Under the pieces are notes generated by a model. That model was not told where the DNA came from and did not search any database. It saw nothing but the letters and a program-made list of their open reading frames with translations. A stretch of 64,000 nucleotides of DNA from Diospyros lotus (Eukaryota > Streptophyta > Magnoliopsida > Ericales > Ebenaceae): NCBI RefSeq assembly GCF_014633365.1, contig NC_068348.1, positions 14,526,311 to 14,590,310 of the forward strand, written 5' to 3'. Positions 46,278-57,824 of this stretch are shown here, in pieces (position 1 is the stretch's first letter; each line of letters begins with the position of its first letter). The position numbers were made by a program, and so were the translations under genes.

Positions 46278-46292
46278 ATTTCTCCCCTCCTT
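46278..46292 (-). other. G2 polypurine tract
   Basis: ATTTCTCCCCTCCTT next to the LTR end GTTACA; purine-rich on the element strand. Confidence 0.75.
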
Positions 46293-46328
46293 AAAAGAAT
46301 TTGGTCCTCCAAATCCGTACCTGGTTAC

Positions 46329-47698
46329 TCAAACAACGAGGGGTAAAGACTCCTCATCTCTTCTTCTTATTCTCACGTTGCATCTTCTGACGAGTGTCAC
46401 TGCCATTGCACTTTTCATGAGAGGAATTGATCGATTCCTCAAAATTTTTTCTTTTCGCTCTAGAATACTGGTAGGCATCTCTTCATAAGATACGTCTTGT
46501 CTGACCTCAAGATTCTGAAAATCAATCACATGCTGAGGATTTGGCACATACTTCCTCAACATCGAAACGTGAAACACGTTATGGACATGGGACAACTGAG
46601 GTGGCAAAGCTAACTCATATGCCAAAGTCCCAATCCATCTCAAAATCTCAGATGGAGCAATGTAACGGGGACTAAGCTTTCCTGTTACGCCAAATCTGCA
46701 CACCCTTTAATAGGCATGACTCTTAACCAAACATGGTCGCCTACCTCAAACTTGAGGTCTTGTCGTCACTTATCTCCATAGCTCTTCTGTCTGTCTCGTG
46801 TCGTTTTCATTATAGCTTTGATAACTCGAATCTTTTCTGATGTCTGCTAAATAATTTTAAGACATAATAAAGCCCTATCACCAATCTCTTTCCAACATAT
46901 TGGCGATCGACATGGTCGCCCATACAAAGCCTCTTACGGACATTCCAATACTTGAATAGAAACTATTATTGTAGACAAATTCTACCAAAGGTAGATGCTC
47001 ATCCCAACTACTTTGAAAATCTAGAACATAAGCTCTCAACATATCCTTGAGAGTCTTGATAGTCCTTTCTGACTAACCGTCTGTCTAATGATGAAATATC
47101 GTACTAAACTTCAACTAAGATCCCAATGCCCCATGCAAAGCTCCCCAAAAATGAGAAGTAAAACGAGGATCTCGATCTGATACAAATGCTGGATGGAACA
47201 CCGTGTCACTTCACGATCTCCTCAATATAAATTCTTGCAAACCTATTCAATGGGTAAGTCTTCTTAATAGGAAGAAAATGGGCTAATTTAGCCAAACCAA
47301 CAACAATCACCCATATAGCATCATAGCCTCTAATCGTCCTGGTAAACCCATCACAAAAATCCATATCAACATTATCCCATTTCCACTCTAGAATAGGTAA
47401 TGGAACTAATAAATCTACGGGTTTCTGATGTTCTGCTTTTAACTTGCTGACATACTGAACACTGTGAAACATATTTTGCTACATCTTTCTTCATACCACA
47501 CCACCAATACTATCACTTTAGGTTATGGTATATCTTTGCAACACTTGGATAAATAGTATAACGACTTTCGTGTGCTTCATTTAAAATCTCCTGCTTAAGA
47601 CTTCCATCATCGGGTATACAAATACGTCCTTGAAATAAGAGTATACCATCACTCCATAGAATATATCCCAAAGGAGAAAATTTCTCGATATCTGCCAA
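46329..47698 (-). pseudogene. G2 integrase remnants
   Basis: Zinc-binding region (DDGSLKQEILNEAHESRYTIYP, split here for length: EILNEAHESRYTIYPS, about 47590), integrase core (WKWDNVDMDFCDGF, DAIWVIVVGLAKLAHF near 47300-47400) and C-terminal part (GKLSPRYIAPSEIL, VHNVFHVSMLRKY, ILERKEKILRNRSIPL near 46430-46690). Multiple frameshifts and stops separate them, and the normal tail is scrambled after 46430. Confidence 0.82.
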
Positions 47699-48780
47699 AA
47701 TCTGTGCTAACTTCTCGTCTTTTGATTGTTAGTCCTTGATTAAATCAAATAACTTGGGTTGTATTCTCATGTAAGCACAACTCACAAACTGATCGTTCCT
47801 CTGGGGATGAAATAGTTAAAGCACTTAATTTCTCTAATAACTTCCATTCTTAAACCATCATCATAGCTATAGAAGCTTCTCGCTGACTCAAAGCATCGGC
47901 TACTACATTAGCCTTTTCTGGATGGTATAGAATCTCATAGTCGAAGCCCTTAAATAACTCGACCCAATGTCTTTACCTCATGTTCAATTCTTTCAGAGAT
48001 AAAAGATAATGTAAACTCTTATGATCTGTATAAATCTCAATCTTCTCACCATATAAATAGTGTTGTCATATCTTCAATGCAAATATTACTGCTGCCAACT
48101 CCAAGTTTCTTCAATTGTCTTGAGGCATAAGCATTAACTCAACCTTATTGCATCAGTACGCAACCCAAACCCGAACGGGAACATTATTGTAGATGGAATA
48201 TTTCTCTCTACTTCTTGGTATGGCTAAGACTGGTGCAGTAGTCAACTTCATCTTTAATTCCTTGGAAAACACGTTCTTACTCGACATTCCATTCAAACTT
48301 CTCTCATTTTCTGGTTATCTTAGTCATAGGGGAAGATAAACGAACAAATCCCTCAATGAATCGCCTATAATAGCCTGCAAGACCTAGAAAACTACGTATC
48401 TCTACCACTGTCGTCGGCCTTGGCCAATCCATAACTGCTTTAGTCTTGTCTAGATCCACTGAAATACCATCTCCAGATGCCACATGGCCTAGAAATCCAA
48501 TCTGAGTGCACTAAATTCTCACTTGCTGAACTTGGCGTATAGTTGCTCCTCCCTGAGCCTCTGTAGTACAGAAAGAAGGATGCTCTGTATGCTCCTCTAC
48601 ATTAGGTGAGTAACTAGAATATTATCTATGAAAACAATAATGAAGCAATCTAGGTACTCACGTAGAACTCGATTCATCATATCCATAAAAACAGCTGGAG
48701 CATTCATTAACCCAAATGGCATCACCACAAACTCATAGTGTCCATAGTGAGTCCTGAAAGCAATCTTCTAAATATCATCA
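47699..48780 (-). pseudogene. G2 RNase H and RT C-terminal remnants
   Basis: Short out-of-phase pieces: DALSQREASI-like near 47880-47900, the [18 protein letters not shown] RNase H segment near 48000-48030, GLAGYYRRFIEGF-like near 48340-48380, and the RT palm with an interrupted [15 protein letters not shown] segment near 48610-48640. Too broken to give one frame; assignment rests on order and similarity to G1 and G3. Confidence 0.7.
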
Positions 48781-48788
48781 TCTCTAAC

Positions 48789-49406
48789 TCACAACTGGTG
48801 ATATCCCAATCTCAAATCTATCTTTGATAACACTTTAGCTTCTCGCAACTGGTCTAATAAGTCATCCACTCGAGGTAAAGGATACTTATTCTTCACTGTC
48901 ACCTGATTCAACTGGCAATAATCTATGCACAACCTTAAAGATCCATCTTTCTTCCTCAAAAACAATACTGGTGCGCCCCATGGGGATGAATTGGGTTGGA
49001 TGAAACCCTTCTCTATTAATTCTTCTAAATGGACTTTCAACTCCTTTAACTCATTAGGTGCCATTCGATATGGAACCTTAGAGATAGGTTGTGTACTAAG
49101 TAACAACTCATTAGTAAACTTTGCTCCTTTATAGGGACGTAATCCTGGTAGCTCATTAGGGGAAACATCTGGGACATCTCGTATTACTGGCACCTCAAAT
49201 AACTTCTTCTTGCTTCCCTCATCTAAGGTAACAAAAACTAGGTAAACTTTACATCCATCACGCATCAGCTTCTCTACTTTCATCTTTGAAATCATAGGAA
49301 TCGTAGCCATAGGCTTGACTCCTCTATATATCTGAACTGGCTGTCGAGGTAAATCAAAGTTAATAATCTTTTGTCGATGGTCAACTCTTGCATAATTCCA
49401 TGACAA
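48789..49406 (-). pseudogene. G2 protease C-terminus/RT N-terminal region
   Basis: One open 205-residue stretch. Its start ([20 protein letters not shown]) follows ILGMD upstream and is the end of the protease domain. Then [59 protein letters not shown] and [20 protein letters not shown] are RT blocks, ending in [11 protein letters not shown]. The best-preserved part of G2. Confidence 0.88.
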
Positions 49407-50371
49407 TCAATCCATGCCAAGGATCAAATCAAAATTCCTAACATCAAGAATTTCTAAGTCTCCAAATAACTTCTTATCATGTACCTCGATCTCACAATTC
49501 TCAAACATTTCTCTTGATAGCATATGCTTGTTGAACTACCATGGCATAATCCACACTCCGAGCTCCTCCAAAAGCGTGGCAAATATCAACACGCAATCCT
49601 CTCTAGAACTTGGCAGCCTTCTTAGCTTTAGTGGACATCAACTCTGAGCCCTATCTAGTCAAGACTATAAGTTATGCCTCATTTTGGGCCATTGTCTTGG
49701 TACCTTATTCCAACTCAAAAACTTTTTGGTCCTTGACCCACGCTGGGCAATAAGCGTCGTTGAATACTTGCTGGAACTAGACCCATGTGGGTTCTTGATT
49801 ACCAAACTCTGGCGGACAGTCTTCCACCATTTCTCGACATCACCTTTGCACAAAAATGTGCTAAGTGGCACTCAGCGATTGTCTATATAGTTGATAGCAT
49901 CTAATTCTCAACTGTTGATGCATCTATGCCTCCATGGAATGCTGATGGTCAGAAGGCCATAAAAACCTTTAATAGCTGACTCCCTATACTGTCTCCACAA
50001 CTGGAACTGTTGGAGCAACTAGCCTATCACCTCTACTACCTCTTTCTTCTTAGGGAACTTGTGATTCTCTTACCTGATTAGTAACTAGGGTACCCTCATT
50101 AATCCTGCTAACATGCCTCGCACCTCGGTAATTCCCTTGCTGTAGGTCGCAACTAGACTCTCCTGGTGAGCCTGGTGTGGACACTGGAACTTTGTCTTGC
50201 ATAGGAGCAACCTGACTGCAAGTACGGGGTCATCCATATCTATTACTTATCTTCCTGCATCACCACTTAGGATTAGAATACTGCTAATTGGGGAAACATA
50301 TCTAACTGATGGACACAAGTGCTAACTCTACCCAACATGCTATGTGTGTACGGGAGACTCCTCAAAATACC
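49407..50371 (-). pseudogene. G2 gag remnant fused to the protease tail by an internal deletion
   Basis: Gag capsid motifs (FLCKGDVEKWWKTVRQSL, about 49800-49860) precede a GLRVDICHAFGGA-like stretch near 49560. Within about 60 bp this passes to KLFGDLEILDVRNFDLILGM of the protease C-terminal half. No CCHC knuckle and no protease active-site Asp lie between, so a deletion joined them near 49495-49530. Confidence 0.72.
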
Positions 50372-50383
50372 GCTCTGATACCA
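50372..50383 (-). other. G2 primer-binding site (initiator Met tRNA)
   Basis: GCTCTGATACCA four bases from the LTR start TGTAACACC at 50388. Confidence 0.9.
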
Positions 50384-51414
50384 ATACTGTAACACCCCCT
50401 CTCCTAGAACTAACCGAGAAGAGGTGCTACTGGGGATAATAAAATAAACTGGCTGATAAACTGAAATCTGATACCATGAATGAGTATCTCAATCAACTAA
50501 AATAAAAATTCTGAGTTAATACAGACTGAAAAGCACAAACTCTGTCTAAGAAACAATCCCTCAACTAAAATATAAAATAGATCTAATCTGAGAAAACTCT
50601 ATAGAACTCAACAGACTCCCAGACATATTTTATCTTGAGCGACTCCACGTACACACACTACTGAACACTACTGCTAGGCCCCACATCTGATACTCCCCTG
50701 CTAGAACCTGGAGGGGTGAAGAGTACAAGGTAAGATACAAAAGCTTAGCAAGTAATAAGCTGGAAAGAATACTGAAGCTGAATCAAAAAATATTGATACT
50801 GATAAATAACTCACTGAACTTGTACTGTATAATCACTGTTTGTTTGCATTCATAAAAATGTAATGCACATAAACTGTAAACTAAATGCAGGTATGCAACT
50901 TTGGCTCATAGGCCCACATAATCTGATAATACATACATGTCTGATTTGAAACTTGCATACATAAAAACTGTAAGCCAATACTATGGGCAAAGCCCCTAGC
51001 CCCCTAGTTGCCACCAGGCGAGCAACTCATAAACTAAGTTGAAACTGAAACTGATGGGATCCCCGCGGACTAAGCCGCCTAACGCGCATAATGCAATGTA
51101 ATGCTCACATAAATGCTGGCACACGATATGTAGTGTTCCATATAAAGTCATGCTCAATGCTCATACCAAAATGTATGCACATAATCTCACAAAATAATAC
51201 TGATCATGTTATAATAATGCTGAACATGATATGATCTTCATCTATATATTAGAATACAAAGATTCAATGAACTATGATTTAGGGTATGGGTATGATTAAC
51301 TTGTCATGTTCTGGCTTATGAATTCAATGTTGGAAGGTACTGAATACATTAATTGAATTAAACTTGAATTAAGACTCACTGGAAGCTAAATTGGATTTCT
51401 GGAAAAGTCATCGG

Positions 51415-51740
51415 GATATGAGGAAGGATATCTGGATATGATGAAAGACATCCGGATATGAAGAAGGCTCATTCGGATACACTGACATTCAAAGCAAAAG
51501 CTATTCGGATATGCTGGAAGTATTCAGATATGAACTAGGACATCCGGATACGATTCTGGTCATCCGGATATCTCACTGATGCATTCGGATATAACTGGGG
51601 ACTATTCGAATGAAAAATTTAACTTTTGAGAGAGGCATCTGGATATTATCTTGACCTTTTCGGATGTATAAACAAACCATCCGGATATCATACTCGAAGA
51701 ACTTTAGATACATCCGGATATGATACAAGGTATTCGGATA
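51415..51740. repeat. ATCCGGAT palindrome array in the G2 5' LTR
   Basis: Same array as 44855-45150. It includes a unit (ATGAAGAAGGCTCATTCGG, near 51458) absent from the 3' LTR and lacks a unit present there near 45055. Confidence 0.8.
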
Positions 51741-51754
51741 TTAGAACTTAGAGT

Positions 51755-52160
51755 AATAGAACTTGCAATCCAAAATGGATAAGGATTAATAGAACTTGCA
51801 ATCCAAAATGGATGAGGATTAATAGAACTTGCAATCCAAAATGGATGAGGATTAATGGAACTTGCAATCCAAAATGGATGAGGATTAATAGAACTTGCAA
51901 TCCAAAATGGATAAGGATTAATGGAACTTGCAATCCAAAATTAATCAGGATTAATGGAACTCGCAATCCAAAATGGATAAGGATTAATGGAACTTGCAAT
52001 CCAAAATGGATAAGGATTAATAGAACTTGCAATCCAAAATGGATAAAGATTAATGGAACTTGCAATCTAAAATGGATAAGGATTAATAAAACTTGCAATC
52101 TAAAATGGATAAGGAGTAATAAAACTTGCAATCCAAAATGGATAAGGGGTAATAGAACTT
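51755..52160. repeat. Twelve-unit 33-bp tandem repeat in the G2 5' LTR
   Basis: Same 33-bp unit as 45160-45500, with two more units. Open frames on both strands (118 and 127 residues) are by-products of the period. Confidence 0.88.
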
Positions 52161-52943
52161 ACTCATAACTTCACTGTTATACGCATATATATATATATAT
52201 ACATCTCTGCTTACTGATATAAATCTGAAAACTACAACGAAGAACTGGAATAATCTGAAATCAAAACTGATATGAACCTGTAATGGAAGGGATTACAGGA
52301 AGAATACTTACCTGATAGAACTCTTTGATCGAACCCTGGAGCGATCCTGAAGACTCTAGCAAGCCTCTGCTATCTCTTTGCCTTTTTGTTCTTCACACGG
52401 CGTGAAGAAAAGCTAAGCTAATGGGCTCTATATATAGACATAAAGTCCTAGATCTCTTTCGTTTTATAACTTGGAATCCCTCTCCCAATTGAACTTGGAG
52501 ACTCTCAAAACCTTCTCCTATTGGGACTAGGAGACTCCTAATCCAAATCCATGTCATACATGGATTCTCATTCTTCTTTAAATACATAGTCCCACTTAAT
52601 TAATAATAATACAAAAATTATTATTAAAACTCTCAAATAATAATAAAACTCCAAAATCACCTTCAAGCCCTTGCATTTAATTTCCAAAATAAATAACTAG
52701 AATTAAATGCTCTTTAAATGCTATTTATATACTATTCTCTCAATTAAAAATCTAAATTGCCACCTTGGCAAATTCTTTTAAACTCCAAAATTAAAAAGAA
52801 ATAAATGCTATTCTTTTCCTTCAAAATCTCTAAATTTCCACATTAAATAATTAATTGACAAAATCGCTTAATCAAATACTTCAACAATTAATTAAATCAT
52901 TCTTGAATAAATATTGGGCCCTCTAACGGGTCGTTATACTCCC

Positions 52944-53570
52944 TCTCTATTTTTGATTTGAAATTTGAAATCTTGACAGCAAGTTCACTGTTATATATAT
53001 ACATAAATTACACATTTAACCCCTCAATTTCTCAATAATATCACTTGAGGTTTTTTAATAATTCCACTTGGAGATCTCCTAATTACACTTGGGCCGTTCA
53101 AGCTTTAAATTATTAACATCAAGACACCAAACTCTTGATTTCTCAAAAATTAATAACTGGCTTTTACTCAGAAATACTGATTTTGTCCCTACTCTTGTAC
53201 GGGACCTTCATTCCACTCGAAAACACTTCAGGGTTGCCTTACTCTCAAACCTAGACCACCCCTAAAGTCCCCTTAGCTTCCCAGAAGTCCCCTGCTACCA
53301 TTCGATATTGACACCCATTCAGGCTTATATAGAATTTATTCTAAAAATTATTCTCGGTCGAACTGCTTCTAGCATCATTAGCCTCACCTTGAGATGCTCA
53401 CCATTCTCATGCCCTTTTCCCTGGAGATCCAAGTCCCCCTACCGTCGATATGACAATTTTTTTAATTAATTTCTTGAAACTGACCCTTAGACTTCCCAGA
53501 CCACCCGAGGTCCTTTCAAAACAATAAAAAATTGTTTATTTTTCAATACCATGTAATATGGGGTATTACA
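52944..53570 (-). repeat. LARD right (5') LTR, second part
   Basis: Resumes after G2 (TCTATTTTTGATTTG) and ends GGGGTATTACA at 53570. From 52990 it aligns with the left LTR fragment 25747-26335 over its whole length, which shows that 25747-53570 is one interrupted element. Confidence 0.85.
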
Positions 53571-55635
53571 ACTGGCCATGTCCTCACCCTCGCAGTAGTC
53601 CCTAGCTGGAACGTTGAATGTTCTAGGGGCATAACCCATATTAGATGATAAAACATCTAAGTGATGGAATGAAACTGTTTACTTAATGCATGAAAGACAT
53701 ACGAGCATGGCATGTATAGACCACAATGATATGAAACACGTCTAACTTGAGAAATCTCCTTGGCATACTCAACCTCCCGTGGAAAATCCATTCCACACAC
53801 CTTTGGGGTTCACCTTACCGCGACATACTTAATCCCCGAGTGCTCTACCGTGTCACCCGATCACTAGGATTAACCTTGCCCCATTCTGAAGAAGACCCCA
53901 TCCCGTCCCCCACGGACATAACAACGACATGAAAATCAATACCCCGATGATATGAAAAATCACACGCCATGCACAGACTCATTTACAAGTTAAAAATAAT
54001 TGATACAATATACCAGACGTTCAATATACATATGATGACATAAGTACATAAGTAAATGCTTATGCATAGCATCCCAAGTTCTGGAGGGTATAACCGCTTA
54101 CTTGAACTGGTTCATTCACGTATAACCAAAGCTGGGAAGGGTGAAATGCTCACCTGAACCTACTACACACACACTAACACACTTTCAAACAAGGGTAAGA
54201 CTGGAATCGAACCACTTACCTTAATTCAAAAAAGACTAATTTTTACCTCGAAAAGCGTGTCGTACCTAAAAAGTCATGCAATCATTCTCCTTAACAGTCC
54301 AATTGTCTCCTGTTTACCATCATGACCTTAGAAATCAATATTTCTATTTTTTCCATAATTTTCTCAATTTTTCCTATTGTTTTCCTATTTTCCAACATTT
54401 CTTTCATTCGAAAAAATCATAATAAATACTAAACACCTAATTTCTCCAAATATTTTTGCATAAACCTTCCTAAAATAATTTTACAAAAATTATAAAATTA
54501 ATTTTAGGGAAAACCTAGGCCTCACGCTCCCCAGCGTGGGTGAGGCTGAAGTCTGCACGTGCACACGCGCAGGCTGTCTTCTCCGTCAATGGCGGCCAGC
54601 GATGGTCTCCGATGGCCAAAACAATGGCAGGGCCTTGAAGCTCTTAATGAGGCGACCTTAATGGAACCCTTGAACAACCAAAAATGTCGCCAAAAAAAAT
54701 CCTTAAATGGCAGTTGCAGGTCTCGACTCCGGCGAGCCCGATTTTTTAGCGAAGACACTGAAATCCCACTATCTTTATACCAAATGCCTCCAAAATTTCC
54801 ATAATTTCTCCCCACAACCCAGAGAACAAAAGCCCTCTAACCTCTTTGCTCGATTCTAGCCAAAATTTGAGTAATTTTGATCGACTTGCTTTTAAAACCC
54901 TCGACCCTGTTCCTCTATTTATACCCGTTTTCGATGCGATTTCCCACCAAATCTTACTTGTTATTATCCCTTAAGCCCAAACTAGCCTTTAATCCCATTA
55001 ATAGCCCTAAATCATGGACAAAATCCCTTGAAAAATCTGGTCAAAATGCCAATCACCTCCACCATTAAAACCGATCACATCACAGCGGTTCTCGGCCAAT
55101 GGCCATCCTCAATGCAACGATCATCACCTACAGGCTATCCCCGAGCCTCCAGGCAAGATTCCCAACATCCCAGGGCTGCTGGTTGGAGGCCATGTGGAGT
55201 GGTTAGATTCACACCATAGGTTTTCCATTTTTGTACTTTTGCCCCAAGTTCTTTCCAACTTCAATTTACCCCTATCCATGATGTCCCTAGACTTTTCGTT
55301 AATTCCTCTATTGCCCTCAAGTTCCAATTTATTCATTTCCCTCAAGAACTTTTGAAAAATTCATCATTTTAACCTTCCTCGAGTAGTTTACAGAATTTGA
55401 ACTTTTGCCTGGATGCCCCTAATCGCGTGTTTTTGACCTCAAACCTCCGCAAATCTCTTGGTTTTGTCGAATATCAGTTATTTGGGCAATTTTACCTTCT
55501 TTGGCTTGCTTTGACATGGACTCTTGCCTTTCATTCATGTTTTGAATATTACACGTAGGCCTGAAACTTTGTTAAATTTTATTTTGACCCTGTAATTTCA
55601 TAAAATACTCTTGATATTAAATACTGAGTATTACA
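53571..55635 (-). repeat. G3 3' LTR, outer end missing
   Basis: Ends GAGTATTACA before a PPT. TATA-like GGGTATAAATAGAGG (minus) near 54912-54927. GC-rich transcribed block (CACGTGCACACGCGCAGG near 54557). The plus-strand left edge begins abruptly at the LARD end, so the terminal piece should lie beyond the LARD's other side. Confidence 0.82.
54912..54927 (-). promoter_or_regulatory. Putative TATA box of the G3 LTR
   Basis: GGTATAAATAGAGG on the element strand; the inverted LTR fragment at 60120 begins at precisely this box. Confidence 0.6.
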
Positions 55636-55648
55636 TCCTCCCCCTCTA
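55636..55648 (-). other. G3 polypurine tract
   Basis: TCCTCCCCCTCTA beside TATTACA; purine-rich on the element strand. Confidence 0.8.
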
Positions 55649-55673
55649 AAAAGGAATTTTGTCCTTGAAATCA

Positions 55674-57124
55674 CTAACTCTCAAAGTTAAATAAATTCAG
55701 ATAAGAAATTTTCATCTCTTCTTTGCGTTCCTGGGTGGCTTCTTCTTCGTTATGGTTGCTCCATAATACTTTTACCAACGGAACAACCTTGTTTCTTAAG
55801 ACCTGATCCCTTTGATCTAAGATTCGAAATGGCTCTTCAGGGTAAGTTAGATCATTTCGTATCTTGATGGTCTTATTTCGAAGTACTTGAGTGGGTTTAG
55901 GCTCGTGCTTTCGCAGTTGGGATATGTGAAACATGTTGTGGATGTTTGATAATGCCACAGGTAAAGCTATTCTGTAAGCCTCTAACCCAATTTTCTCCAA
56001 AATTTCGTAGGGACCTATATATCTTGGGCTTAGCTTCCCTTTCCTTTTCCCTCGAATCACTGATTTCAATGGGGAAACTTTCAAATATACCTTGTCTTCG
56101 ACTAAAAACTCAAGTTTCATCTTTATTGGTCGGCGTACGACTTTTGACGACTTTGACTTGTTCTCATTTTCTCTTGAATTCTCTTAATCTTTTTAGTAGT
56201 AGTTTGGACTATCTCGGGTCCAATCAATCCTATTGCTCCGGTTTCTACCCAGCAGAGTGGCATTTTTTCATTTTCGCCCGTACAACGCTTCGTAAGGGGC
56301 CATTCCAATGCTATTATGGTGCCCGTTGTTGTAAGAGAATTCCACTAGCGGTAGATGTTTCTCCCAACTCCTTGAGAAGTCTAAAATGCATGCCCTCAAC
56401 ATGTCCTCAAGCTTTTGAATTGTTCGTTCGGACTGTCCATCGGTTTGGGGATGATAAGCTGTGCTAAGCTTCAATTATGTTCCCATACACTTGTGGAAAC
56501 TTTCCCAAAATCAAAGTGGGTCTCGATCTGACACTATGTTTGCAGGGATTCCATGTAATCAAACTATTTCCTCAAGGTATAGCTGAGCTAAAACATGAAT
56601 CGGCTGCCCTAACTTAAACAAAGTCCATGGTGATGTGGTCCTATTTCCAATCGGGAATGTCCAGCAGTTCCAACATCCCTCTTGGGCGCTGATTCTCAAT
56701 TTTGATACGCTGATAGGTATCGCATTACGCCACGTACCGTGCCACATCCTTTTTCATTCCGGGTCACCAATAAATTTCCCTAAGGTCCTTATACATCTTT
56801 GTGGACCTTGGATGTATGGTGTACCTAGCTCGATGAGCTTCTCTTAAGATAATTTGCCTCAAGTCTTGATCTTTCGGCACGTTGGTCCTTCCTTGGAATT
56901 GAAGTATACCATCGTGGTAACTGAATTCAGGTGCCTTTACTTGATCATCTTCATCTATCCACTAACTTCTTCTCGCATCTGTCTGAAGAGTTGACCTGAT
57001 CTGGTTCACTACCTCAGGTTGGATTGTCAGATTTACCAAATACCCTTTGATTGGTTTAGGTTTGACACTTACCGTCAAATGACTGAATTCTTTAATCATT
57101 TTCCATTCCTTAACCATCATGCTA
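55674..57124 (-). pseudogene. G3 integrase with chromodomain-like tail
   Basis: From high to low coordinates: remnants of the zinc-binding/core region (around 56750-56900), [46 protein letters not shown], then DKVYLKVSPLKSVIRGKRK, GKLSPRYIGPYEIL, NIHNMFHISQLRKHEPKP and a tail RILDQRDQVLRNKVVPLVKV...EERKEE. Related closely to G1. Stops and frameshifts near 56120-56310 and 56475-56560. Confidence 0.88.
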
Positions 57125-57132
57125 GCCACAAT

Positions 57133-57816
57133 TAGGGGTGTCAAAAAATATCCAAAAACCGGTGAACTGGACCAAACCGAATTGAACCGTGCCTTTTGGA
57201 TTGGTTCATGGTTCAATAGTTAGGTTCAGGTTCTAAAAAATTAAGAACCGATATATTTGGTTTGGTTACTGGTTTTTCTTTTCAAACCGTGGTTCGAACC
57301 GAATCGGAACTGATATTATACTTGTATATATATTATAATTTTTTGGGTATATATATACATATGCATAAATATATTATTACTTGCAATTATAATTTGTTAG
57401 TTTTTATTTATTTCTTTTTTGTTGTTGACTATTGTTATTCATAAACTCTTTTATTTCTAGACTTTTATGTGCTATTGCTATACTAAATAGTCGATGTAAT
57501 CTCATTTGATGAGATAGTCTATGAATTATTTTGTTCTACTTTTACTTCAAGATTTGAAGCATTAATGAAGTTATGAGTTTATTTTAATTAAAAAATTTGT
57601 TCATAATTTCACATTTTGAGAAAATGTTTAGAAGCAAAATGTTAATTGGATAGAACTGAAACCGAACTGAAATCAGTTCGATGCGACGGATTGGTTATGG
57701 TTTGGTTTATATATGTAATGGTTCGGTTACGGTTCTTATTTTTTTTGAACCGTTAAAAATGGTTCGATAACTAGATTCTAATAGAATCGGACCAATCCGA
57801 ACCATTGACACCCTTA
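57133..57816. mobile_element. Non-autonomous hAT element, 8-bp TSD GCCACAAT
   Basis: TAGGGGTGTCA at the left and TGACACCCTTA at the right form an 11-bp TIR with one mismatch. The 8-bp duplications GCCACAAT (57125-57132 and 57817-57824) are perfect. Subterminal sequence is full of GGTTCGGTT / GAACCGAAT-type repeats, as in plant hAT elements. No transposase in its 684 bp. It splits the pol gene of G3 in the RNase H/integrase linker. Confidence 0.9.
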
Positions 57817-57824
57817 GCCACAAT

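Larger units (their letters stand above)
43811..52938 (-). mobile_element. G2: Ty3/gypsy chromovirus, degenerate, internally deleted
   Basis: Two long LTRs (43811-46277 and 50388-52938), PPT beside the left one, PBS beside the right one, and decayed integrase, RNase H, RT and gag between. Flanks CTTCC (43806-43810) and CTCCC (52939-52943) are a one-mismatch 5-bp TSD. The zinc knuckles and the protease active site are missing. It lies inside the LARD right LTR. Confidence 0.88.
50388..52938 (-). repeat. G2 5' LTR
   Basis: TGTAACACCCCCTCTCC to GGGTCGTTATA (terminal CA mutated to TA), 2,551 bp, closely similar to 43811-46277. It has twelve 33-bp units (aligned repeats from 51760 to 52123) against ten in the other LTR, and a TATA-like element near 52424-52438. 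Confidence 0.92.
25747..53570 (-). mobile_element. Large LTR element with non-coding interior (LARD-like), multiply interrupted
   Basis: Left LTR fragment 25747-26335, PPT 26336-26348, interior 26349-41938, PBS 41939-41950 and right LTR 41953-43810 plus 52944-53570. The interior, once insertions are removed, is about 6 kb with no gag, protease, RT or integrase signature, hence a large retrotransposon derivative. Its LTR start (TGTAATGCCCCGCTCCC) resembles that of G4 and of solo LTR B, so it probably used enzymes of that chromovirus group. Insertions: CACTA 27189-32156, solo LTR 35142-37086, solo LTR 38131-40761, G2 43811-52938. Confidence 0.75.

Noticed and set aside
57262..57444. 60-aa ORF within the hAT element
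   Set aside because: AT-rich chance frame; the element is too small for a transposase and shows no hAT dimerisation motif.
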